Positions 13,097 through 22,442 of a DNA stretch of 64,000 nt are shown piece after piece (positions within the stretch are counted from its first letter, which is position 1; every line of letters starts with the position of its first letter). A program made the position numbers and the translations under genes. The DNA lies in the NCBI GenBank assembly GCA_022661535.1, contig JAKULF010000020.1:186001-250000 (forward strand), in the 5' to 3' direction. The notes beneath the pieces are model-generated. The model was not told the origin of the DNA. It did not search any database and saw only the letters and a program-made list of their open reading frames with translations. This DNA is from Eutypa lata (lineage: Eukaryota; Ascomycota; Sordariomycetes; Xylariales; Diatrypaceae).

Positions 13097-13411
13097 GATC
13101 CATACGCCAGGCTTTATACCATGCACTTGATTGAAAGCAAGCCCAGATTCTAACCCAAAATGCTTAATATGCTGTATCCTAACGAGCCCTGTAAAGTCCC
13201 CCCGTGGATCTATCTACTCGACCTTATCTAGGGGTCGAGTAACATGAATGACATGACATGATCAAATCTCCAACAGGCCTTTCACGTTTCAGCCAGTTGT
13301 AGACTTCATACTCTCTACCATGCTTCTTCATCCGATATAAGCCTCCCATTGCTCTATGTGGCGCCTGCTTTAATGGATACCTACTTTAACAACTTCCGCA
13401 GACTATTGAAC
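13097..13411. other. Normal-composition spacer beside the AT block
   Basis: Base composition returns to normal immediately after the target duplication. I see no gene here. It would hold the 3' untranslated region of the minus-strand gene that ends at 13412. Confidence 0.5.
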
Positions 13412-14568
13412 CTAAAGCAGCAAAAGACCCATTCCAGCAATTATAACGGCAATGGTAGCTGTTGTTCCTGATATACGGGCTATCGCAGCGGCTCCTGAAT
13501 CGTTGTTATCGTCGTCGTCGTCAGCATCCTCAAGCAGCTCATTAGCGGCGACGCTCGAGTTCACAACTTTCATGCAAGACATGGTAAAGGATGTTTCCGG
13601 AGCGGACACATCAACGCCCCAGTCGTAGAAGACGGTCAGAATGGGAGTGACGCCGTAAAACAGGGCATTCGTCCCTTCTTCGGTGAGATCCTTAGTCTAA
13701 TCCTACGTTAGTATCTCGCACGAATTCCAGCAATTGCCATAGGTCATAATGAAAGCTTACGGTCTGCTCGTAGTCCTCAACAAAGGCCAAATCATGCTCC
13801 TTAGGAGTCAGAGGCCAACAATTCGACGTCAAGTTATCGCTCGAGATGATCGCTTGGGGCGCTCCGGGTCCCAAGATCGCTGCCTCACACAAAATCATTA
13901 GTATCGGATCTTCTACCAAATTTTCCATATTTATGCTTCAAGCAGAAAAGGTCCATATAATGGTACTCACACCGCACATCAACATCCTTCCACTTATCGC
14001 CCCCCGCGACACCCACGCACGCCTCGTCGAGGTTCTCCCGAAAGTCGTCCTGCAGCAACGCACAAGCATCATCGCTCTCCCGGACCTCCAGCGCCCTCGC
14101 CCGCGCCACCAGCGCAGCAACGCAATCCGCACTGACGCCAGCCTGGTCGCAGGACCCGCGCGACGTATCGATGCTCGTGGCGTTCCCCCCATCGAACTGG
14201 GCGTCCGCCTGGTGGAAGAACGCAGCGCAGGCGCGGACGTAAACGCCGGGATCGTACTCGAACGGCGTGCCGAGGTAGAAGCTCGACGTCACCGTTGTTG
14301 TTGTTGCTGTGCCGTCGTCGTTAGTTTCCGCCACGCTGTTGCCCTGCACCCACGTCAGGTTCGCGGCCACGATGCTGTAGCCGAAATCCGACGTCCCCAC
14401 GTCGCTGAACGTCCGGTTCTGCAGCGTGCATACGTTCGCCGTCGAGTCTTCGTCCGGGTTCGGACACCCTACTTCCCCGCAGCCCGATATGCTGCTGGGG
14501 AGCTCTTGCGCGGCGCTGAGACTGGCGAGGGCCGCGAGGGTTATTGCTCTTAGTGGTGTGTGGCGCAT
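13412..14568 (-). CDS. Predicted secreted, Cys-rich, GPI-anchored protein of unknown function
   Basis: I do not recognise the family. Proposed exons (minus strand) are 14568-13971, 13879-13761 and 13696-13412, giving 333 aa; phases agree. The first intron offers neighbouring splice choices, so that join may be off by a few residues. The second has a textbook ACTAAC branch point 10 nt before its acceptor. The N terminus is a signal peptide (basic start, Leu/Ala core, likely cleavage after SAAQ near residue 21). The mature part has ten cysteines, eight of them in exon 1, and NRT, NLT, NAT and NSS glycosylation sites. The C terminus has an Asp-rich run, a small-residue DSGAAA site and a hydrophobic tail, as in a GPI signal. 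It lies 323 bp from the RIP-mutated block, a setting often seen for effector or surface-protein genes; that role is inference. Confidence 0.65.
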
Positions 14569-14589
14569 TGTGTGTTTCTGTGCGCCTTA

Positions 14590-14692
14590 TGTTCCTGTGT
14601 GTCTATGTCCTGTGTGTCCGTGTGCCCGTATGCCCGTATGCCCGTATGCCCGTGTTCCTGTGTTCCTGTGTTCCTGTGTGCCTATTTACCTA
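14590..14692. repeat. Octamer tandem repeat just upstream of the GPI-protein gene
   Basis: Two interleaved 8-bp words, GTATGCCC and GTGTTCCT, each repeat several times within about 100 bp, starting 22 bp upstream of the ATG at 14568. This is the promoter or 5' leader of the minus-strand gene. Confidence 0.75.
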
Positions 14693-15894
14693 TCGGCGTG
14701 GGTGCATTACGTCGCAGAATAAAAAGGGAGAAGAAAAATAAAATCACCAGGCGAGATCGGGAAATTTCAGGAGTAACTGGTAAGGTGGTGTATTTTATAT
14801 ATCCCAATGTGATACGTAGTACGTGTCTCCGGGATCAATACGTAAATGGATTGCAGGAGAGGGCCTAGATTGAGACATGATATCACCCTTCCTTTCCTTT
14901 CCTTTCCTCTCTTGCTACTTATTGACACGGGCGGCCGCTCTCATTCGACGGAATCGATCAAGCTGGGCGCCAAGCCATGCTCACAAGCCCGCCCGCGTGC
15001 CTGCGGGTAAGTGCCATGCATGCATGCATACGCGGCACGGCGGGCTTGGAGTGTGTTGTTGAATGCCGACCGACCGACTGACGAGAAAAGAAAGGGAAGA
15101 AAAAAAAAGGTTCGAAATGATCCTGCAATCCTGTATTTATCCCAGTTCTGCCTAGCGAAGCCACCGCAATTCTTGTAGGGCTCTACTTACATTTGATTCG
15201 ATCCTTGATAAGTGGCTTTCTTTTCCGGCATTAACTAATATTTTTACCCATCGGGGATTTAAATGCCGGACGAATAGAATGTGTCGTTGTCGTATGTATT
15301 AATATTTAGAAGATGGTAGTATTGAACTTGGGGATGACCGATGAAACTGAAAATCTTCGAGACGGTATGTAGGTAGGTGTCTGGTAGCCAATCACATGAA
15401 TTAACTATACATTCCTTACTTGATATGCAAGGAGCATCAGACTCATCACCAAAGTTACACTAACCCCCTACCACGAATGGAGCCGCACCGAAAATGATTT
15501 GCTTATCTGTCAATGCAGAGGTATTAAAGGCCTGAAATATTCACAAGTGAATACTTACCTAATCAATCGAACTCTAGTAAACATTAAACTGCCAGAATAC
15601 TCAACAGCTGTAACTACATCTTTTAGAGGTAGGCCAGACTAAGTAGTTAAGGAGGTGATTGCGGGTGAGGGGGAGGGGGGGGGGGGGGGATGTCAGAATA
15701 AACATGCCACTAGTAGAATCACGTGTAACTTATGTTGGCTCCTGGTAACATCATTGTAACAGTTTCTTTTTAAAGGTAAGTAATTAGGTACAATATTGAC
15801 TCTATCATTCAATTTTCTGGAATTGTTATTCAATTGCATTGAATATGCTCTACTATCAGGAGTGCAGAGAATACAGAACCGACGCCAGATAATC
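14693..15894. other. Intergenic DNA with simple repeats
   Basis: No gene is apparent. It holds a CCTTT run near 14890, ATGC repeats near 15018 and a 15-base G run at 15675-15689, preceded by GGGTGAGGGGGA, which could form a quadruplex or cause sequencing errors. Confidence 0.5.
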
Positions 15895-16250
15895 ATGTCC
15901 GAAGGACATTTTTATTCTGAGTTCCTCGAAAATTAACCGTAAAATTCGGAGTAAAATCAGGGTTGGCACGAATAGCGGATATTGATAAGAATACCCTTCG
16001 CGGATTGGTCGAATTCGGGCTGATAAGGGATTTAAATGGGCCAGAATTCAACTAGTGGCCCTTAGTTCGGAGCTAAAATGGCGCTAGGGATTTGATTGGT
16101 CCTAAAAAAGATTCAGCACTTTGATTGGGTGCATCCTTCAGGTTTTATGGGCCACTTAGCTTTGACCACCTACAACCTACAGCTTTTAGACCTACCCTAC
16201 AGACCTACCCTACAGCTTTCAGACCTACAGCCTACAGACCTACCCTACAG

Positions 16251-16355
16251 CTTACAGACCTACAGCTTACAGACCTACAGCTTACAGACCTACAGCTTAC
16301 AGACCTACAGCTTACAGACCTACAGCTTACAGACCTACAGCTTACAGACCTACCC
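16251..16355. repeat. 15-bp tandem array
   Basis: CTTACAGACCTACAG is repeated six times without change, followed by a seventh copy altered at its end. Confidence 0.9.
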
Positions 16356-17015
16356 TACAGCTTTTAGACCTGTAGCTGTAGGTGGCTGTAGCAGCTGTAC
16401 GGTGGCAGCAGCCAGGTAGCTTGCAGACCAAGCTTACAGCTGACCTACAGCTGTATATAAGTAGCTGTAATAAATGTAGGTAGCTGTAGCAGCTGTAAGT
16501 GACTGTAGCAGCTGTAGGTCTAAAAGCTGTAAGTGGCAGCAGCTAGGTGACTTACAGACCTACCTTACAGCTTACAGACTTACCCTGCAGCCTATAGACT
16601 TACCCTGCAGCCTATAGACTTACCCTGTAGCCTATAAACCTATAGCTTTTAGACCTATAGCTTACAGACCTATAAACCTACAACCTACAGACCTACAGCT
16701 TACAAACCTACAGCTGTAAGTGGCTGTTACAGCTGTATAGTGGCAGCAGTTATAGGTGGTTGTGACAGCTGACCGGGGTTGTGACAGCTGACGCGGGCAG
16801 TAGCAGCTGTAAGTGACTGTAGCAGCTGTAGGTCTAAAAGCTGTAGGTGGCAGCAGCTAGGTGGCTTACAGACCTATCCTGCAGCGTGTACAGACCTACC
16901 CTGCAGCGTATAGACCTACAGCTTTCAGACCTACCCTGTAGCGTATAAACCTATAGCTTTTAGACCTACAGGTGTAAGTGGCTATAACAGCTGTACAGTG
17001 GCAGCAGTTATAGGG

Positions 17016-17091
17016 GCTGTGACAGCTGACGCGGGCTGTGACAGCTGACGCGGGCTGTGACAGCTGACGCGGGCTGTGACAGCTGACGCGG
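17016..17091. repeat. 19-bp tandem array
   Basis: GCTGTGACAGCTGACGCGG is repeated four times exactly. A related earlier copy, with GGGGTT in the spacer, lies near 16765-16800. CAGCTG is palindromic. Confidence 0.9.
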
Positions 17092-17697
17092 GCAGTAGCA
17101 ACTGTACGGTGGCAGCAACTAGGTGGCTAGCAGACCTACCCTGCACTACAGCTTTTAGACCTACAGCTGACTTACAGCTGCATATAAGTAGCTGCAGCAG
17201 CTGTAAGTGGCTGTGACAGCTGACGAGGGCAGTAGCAACTGTACGGTAACAGCAGTAGCTTGCAGACCTACCCTACAGCTTACATTTAAAGCTTTGACCA
17301 CCTACAGACCTAAAGGCTACAGATTTACAGCCTTCAGCTGTACGGTGGCAACAGCTGTATGAAGGTGGCTGCAACAGCTAGGTGGCTGCAACAGCTAGGT
17401 GGCTGCAGCTTACAGACCTACAGCTTACAGCTTAAGCTTTGACCACCTACATATCTGGAGCCTTCAGACCTACAGCTTACAGAGCTACTAGCCACTTACA
17501 AGCCACCTTTCGGACCTAGTTACTAGCCACCTTATGGACCTACAGACCTACAGCTGTATATAGGTGGCTGTAGCTGTAGGTGGCTGTAGCAGCTGTAGGT
17601 GGCTGTAGCAGCTGTATGAAGGTGGCTTACAGACCTACAGCCCTATAGGCTACAGACCTACAGACCTAAAGCTTTGGCCACCTAGGGATTTCTTTAG

Positions 17698-17760
17698 GGT
17701 GGTGCGGCTAGGTGGTGCAGCTAGGTGGTGCAGCTAGGTGGTGCAGCTAGGTGGTGGCAG
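17698..17760. repeat. 13-bp tandem array
   Basis: GGTGGTGCAGCTA is repeated about four times, with one G variant in the first copy and a truncated last copy. Confidence 0.85.
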
Positions 17761-17902
17761 CTTTGACCACCTACCTAGCTTTTGACTAGCTGGCTCGGCT
17801 ATAGGTCGGCTAAACCTACGTACGGGCGCAAAATTGGCTATATATATGGAGATAAAGTGTAAGATTTCTATGCAGTGACTAGTGTAGCCCGTAGTGTAAA
17901 AA

Positions 17903-18000
17903 GCCTGTAGTGTAGTGGCTAAATCTGTAGAATCCGTAATACGTAATAGTAACCCTGTAAAGCTTAGGGTTCGAATCCCGTATAACGTAAAAAAAAAAAA
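17903..18000 (+). mobile_element. tRNA-derived SINE-like unit with poly-A tail
   Basis: It contains an A-box-like TAGTGTAGTGGCTAA near 17908-17922 and a near-perfect B box, GGTTCGAATCC, at 17968-17979. The spacing fits a tRNA gene. The acceptor and T stems do not pair well, and the unit runs within a few bases into 11-12 A residues (17989-18000). A tRNA-like head followed by poly-A suggests a retroposed tRNA or short SINE, not a working tRNA gene. Confidence 0.6.
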
Positions 18001-18038
18001 GTAATTACCCTTCCCACCTTCGGACATTTCTATACGGA

Positions 18039-18100
18039 CTTAGTTTTCGGCTTTGAATTCAGGTTAGCTTGCTGTAGCTAATTCGAAGCCGAAAACTAAG
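18039..18100. repeat. 21-bp inverted repeat (hairpin)
   Basis: CTTAGTTTTCGGCTTTGAATT (18039-18059) pairs with 18080-18100 around a 20-nt loop, with a single T/C difference that would still allow a G-U pair. It directly follows the minisatellite cluster. Confidence 0.85.
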
Positions 18101-18178
18101 GGCGTATCCTGTTATAAATGCCACCATTTACGTATATACAATAGCTTTCGGACCGACGAATGCCACTACCTGCGGAGC

Positions 18179-18268
18179 AAAATTTTGCCGATCCCGGAGG
18201 TCGGAAAAAAGTCCCCGGAGCTTGCGAAGGGCCGTACTTTTTTGCACCGCAGCGGTCGGCAAAATTTT
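18179..18268. repeat. Small 90-bp inverted-repeat element
   Basis: AAAATTTTGCCGA (18179-18191) and TCGGCAAAATTTT (18256-18268) are perfect 13-bp inverted repeats. Just outside or overlapping them, CTGCGGAGCAAAA and TTTTTTGCACCGCAG form a second partly matching inverted pair. It resembles a very short MITE or a foldback; no target duplication was identified. Confidence 0.55.
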
Positions 18269-19974
18269 AAAAATATATGCATGGAGTGTTGGAGGACAAT
18301 TGGTGGTGGTGGTGGTGGTAAAGCTAGCTCGACCTGCCTTCCCATGCAGTCATGTTACCTTGGGCTGTTAAGGGCTGCTGTTTGATAGTCCTGCATTTTG
18401 GTGGTAGTGTTCTGCCTGTTTGAATTTACATTATATGATACCTACGTAGTTATTCCTTTCCTGTTGAGGTCAGATAAAGATTATTGCTGTGCAGTCTATT
18501 AGATAGTATTATCATCTTCCAGTATGGCTATGAGCCAAGTGGTGTGTTCTTTACTAGGAATCAACATTTTCAGCATTGTTGTGGTTTATTTCTACTCAAT
18601 GGCTGACAGCCTGTGTAGCCTGACTTCATGCATAGGAGTCGCCAGCGAGAAGGTTGGTTGCAATCAAGAAGTCTAGATTTTCATTCCTTTCCAGCATATG
18701 AGCGAGAAATATCACTGAACAATTAACTCTTCGTCCTGACCACGCTTTTATCAATCATTGCTATTCACTATTGGCTCTAGGACTGACAAAGTAATTTGCC
18801 CAACCTTTGGCCAGTTGGGCCTTTAAGGATGGTTTCACATCATGGCTTGCATTCAAATTATCTGCCTACATACATCTAGTTCCGGTCTAGGAAGATTGAT
18901 ATATCATCCAGCAGCAACCTACATCCTCAGTGGCCTCCGTTGGCTCTTTTCAGCCGTAGGTAATGAGATATACTAGTGATGGTACTCAAAGGGATTATGT
19001 ACATACATACAGGTGGCATTATTGTATGAATTATGCAGGCTGCAATCTGTTGTCAGCTAGTGTACTTGTGATGGCATCTGCCTGTTCATACCTTGACCAT
19101 GATTCTTGTTTTGGTAGATCCTGCAAAACAAACGTTACATCAATGAATCAAAATACCAGAACTACACTAACTGAATACCGTTCATTTGTGAATGGTAGAT
19201 AGTTTTGTAGGTACCAGATATGATTTTAAGAGCCACATAGATCCCTTTATTATGGTTATTAATTGCCATTTCTGGTGTTGCTAGACTAACCAGTATATCA
19301 CTGAACTGCTTTGTGTATATATATCATCCTTGTTGTCTTGTCCCCAGTCCCTGGCTTAAGTCACTCACTTGTATCAGATGCAAGTCATTGCCAAGGACCT
19401 TAATATACTCTTCTGATACATATTCTACTTGCAGCAAGTTAACCTCTGCACAGAATAAATAGAGCCAGTACCAATTCGTCCAACAAGTAATTTCTAGTCC
19501 AGATAATCACAATGATGTACCGCTTGTCACGGAGTAATCCTTGAGTATTACGAGACAAACCTGGATTATTCGAATTTTCGTAGTTTTATAATGTCTTGAC
19601 ATGTTCAGATATATATCTACTTTATCTTCACCATGAGTGCTTGTATGTTATTATTAATGCTCTGTATATAATTTAACTACTTGTTATTGTATTTAGACTA
19701 ATGTAGCATTCTCTGTAATGTATGAATTCAAATAGTTATGTAGGTGCAGGCTGTAACGTGCTCTAGGCAGCATGTTTTGGTTGTCCTAGGTAATGCCCCT
19801 CAAGGTCGCCGATTTATTCACCCTTTTTTATGTGTTGATACTTTGCCCCTTCCTTATATCGACGACGCTCCCGCACCTGTGCATTTCTTGTCTGTAAACA
19901 ATCCAACCACCCCTGCCCTCAAAATATCGACGACTCCCTCGCCCCCAACGTCCCAACCCCAAAACTCGATCAAA
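18269..19974. other. Gene-free spacer
   Basis: No conserved gene or RNA is recognised in these 1.7 kb. The longest open frames (about 80 codons) have no family features. A short GGT run lies at 18300-18320. The last part is the promoter of the gene at 19975. Confidence 0.45.
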
Positions 19975-22442
19975 ATGCCTCCTCGTAGAGGTAGAGACGA
20001 TTCAGACAGTGACGGAGAATACCTCCCGAAGATGAGTGGTCGTCGTCGCCCCAAATCCGTCGTCAACGAAGCCGACGACGAGGACCGTGTAAGTGAACTC
20101 AATGATTTCTTTCCGGTGAAAGTGCATACAAAGAATGAAGTCCAGAAGCCTTTAGACGTTCATGTTGCTAATTGCTACACATACTAGGCTCCCATGACGA
20201 TGCGGTTTAGAGCCGCGGCTGCTGCGAGTCCGGCTGCTGCGAGTCCGGCTGCTGCGAGTCCAGCTGCGGCTGACCCGGCTGTTGAGAGTCCGGCTGCTGC
20301 GAGTCCGGCTGCTGGCCCGGTTACTAGCCCGGCTGCTGCTGAAGGGCTCCCCGTGGTAACTACTTCCCGGCATCGTGAACTTCTGCCTAAAACAACAATC
20401 AGATTGCAAGACAAGCTGATTGCCACCATCGCTACATACCCATCTCCAAGCATACGCAATTCACCATTTCAACCCCTCGCATTCATCCATTCCATTGTAT
20501 GCTCTAACAACCTTACTAACGCTGCTAAGGTCGCACCCTCTACACCTCCTGGCAAGATACTTTTGCCCAAAGCTGCAGGCCCTGCTGACAAGGCGCCTTT
20601 CCTAACCGGCACTACCACTGCTGCCGCCAACACCAAGCCTGCAGCCAACGCCCCAGTGATCAAGAAGCCTCGCCGCAAGGGAAGACCTGCGAAATCCAAG
20701 ATGGCACCTAAGCCCGGCCCTACAAAGGGAAGCCTTGCGCAGAACGACCCTTTTCTCGGGTATGCGCCTCCTGCTCGGCAGCGTCGGAATCCCTTTTCAG
20801 CTTCCCCGGCTCGTTCCAACGTTGGTAGCATTGCCACCCTATTCCCTCGTCCCCCGACTGGAGGCCGACCTGTTGTGCCTGGTCCCTTGGGCCTGCCCCA
20901 GGGAGCTATGGGTGAGCCTCAGCCTGAGGAAAACAACACCCAGGCCTCTCTTTCTTCGAACAACAATGCCATTACTGGCGCCACTGGCCTTAATGCTAGA
21001 ACTACAGCTCCCACTAGTAACAACACCCAGGCCTCTCATCCTTCGAACAACAACACCATTACTGGTGCCACTGGCCTTAATGCTAGAACCACTACAGCTC
21101 CCACTAGTAACAGCACGCCTGCGAACAACACCAACATCGCAAACCCTTACGAGATGGATCCCAACGGCTTCCCCGAGCACGTGATTCCCCCTAGCCTTCT
21201 ACCGCCTCACATCATAATCCCCGACAACATCTACAAAGCGCTCGAGCACCGCTACAGTGCCGTGCCACCCACCGACGAGATGGACCGCCTGTACCAGATG
21301 GGCATCCAATACGGAATCGGCCTCGGCATTGCTTGCTACAAGTCTGGTCTTATGCAAGAACTGAGCGACAATGGCTCGCTCTTCGGACGCAAACTTGTGC
21401 TCGACCGTGGACGTACCGCTGAGGGTGTGAAGGACCTGATCGAGACGAATGACTACTTCGATCGTGTCATCGCTGGACAGTCCTTCCTACTGTACGAGTA
21501 TTGGACCCAGAGAATCAACGAGCAGATGAGTCTTGAGAACGCGGGTAACGCGCAAGGTGCCGCCCAAAACGGCGCTGCATTTGGAATGGCTGCAACGTCT
21601 CTTAACCCTATGCTTGGTGAGTTCTTCCCGCTGTCTTACGTACCCTACCCCCCCTTCCTTGTGCCTCATCCTACCATATGCTCTCTATCAGAATGAATAC
21701 TGACTACCCTGATATAGGACAACCTACCAACCAGCCCAACCGCGGATATTCTATGGACGGACCCCCCGCTTTCGACTTCAACGCGTCCACTCTCAACGAC
21801 CGTCCCATGACAGGCGGCTTGCAAGCTCCTAGAGGGCCATCTACGGTCTTCACCAACGACTTCTCGACCCCATCCGCGGCTTCGATCCCGTCTTACGCCG
21901 GATCAGACATGTACCGCAACAACAACCCCATCAACCCCACCGGATCGAATGCTATCTCGTTCAACGTGGGAAGTTACACCATGGGCCAGCAGGCCGCGAT
22001 GAACGCCTCCAACGACATGCGGAACAACGGCGGCATGGGAACCTTCACCCACGATCAATGGGCGGATGTCTTAGGTAATTTTGACTATACCCCCGAGGAG
22101 ATCCAGCAGAAGGCTGATGAGTTGGTCGTTGGTCCGCCTGCTTGGAGAGTGAATCAACCCGCTAGACAGGGCGGAGGAGCCGGTCAACAACGCGCGGGAT
22201 ACCAGGTTGGCGGTACTGGCAACTCCAACGGTGCTCGCAGCTCCAACGGTACTCGCAGCTCCATTGGCACTGGAAACTTTAACGTCGCTGGCAACCGCAA
22301 CGTCTCTGGCAACTCCAACGACACCGGTTCTGCAGGCGCTAACTCCCCTGCTGGAGAGGGTCACGATAACTCTTCCACGCCGATGCTCGCTGAGACCAGA
22401 CAAGGTCGCGCTGTCATCAAGACTATCCCTCGCGACCGCTAA
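19975..22442 (+). CDS. Unrecognised low-complexity protein with AT-hook-like motif
   Basis: I do not recognise this family. Exons are 19975-20088, 20188-20355, 20530-21616 and 21718-22442, giving 697 aa with consistent phases. The start MPPRRGRD is followed by an acidic Ser/Asp stretch. Exon 2 is almost only AASPA-type repeats. Near residues 139-150, KKPRRKGRPAK resembles an AT-hook and may bind AT-rich DNA. Two copies of a unit with NNTQAS...ITGATGLNART lie back to back near residues 230-295. Residues about 299-431 look folded, with a Pro-rich lead-in, then YQMGIQYGIGLGIA and a helical region ending near YWTQRINEQ. The C terminus is Asn/Gly/Ser-rich, with one short helical segment (WADVLGNFDYTPEEIQQKA). 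The 174 nt between exons 2 and 3 are stop-free, so a retained-intron form of 755 aa is possible. Confidence 0.65.

Larger units (their letters stand above)
15895..18027. repeat. Minisatellite cluster built from CAGCTGTA/CTACAGC words
   Basis: About 1.6 kb (16160-17770) consists of shuffled copies of a few words: ACAGCTTACAGACCT, GTGGCTGTAGCAGCTGTA, GCAGCAGCTAGGTGGC and their reverse complements. Several stretches are arranged in tandem. The cluster is bracketed by ATGTCCGAAGG (15895-15905) and its exact inverse CCTTCGGACAT (18017-18027). I found no target duplication. Open frames here only translate the repeat, for example as LQTYS units. Confidence 0.65.

Noticed and set aside
13846..14553. 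235-codon plus-strand frame opposite the GPI-protein gene
   Set aside because: It is Arg/Val-rich without domains, typical of an antisense shadow of a GC-rich exon. The minus strand gives signal peptide, cysteines and good splice sites.
16096..16419. Frames translating as LQTYS or LTDLQ repeats
   Set aside because: They simply read the 15-bp minisatellite; no start context, no flanking coding sequence.
17903..18000. Functional tRNA gene
   Set aside because: The B box is good, but the acceptor and T stems do not pair and the unit runs straight into poly-A.
18963..19202. 79-codon frame in the spacer after the repeat cluster
   Set aside because: No domain or codon bias; within chance expectation for this composition.
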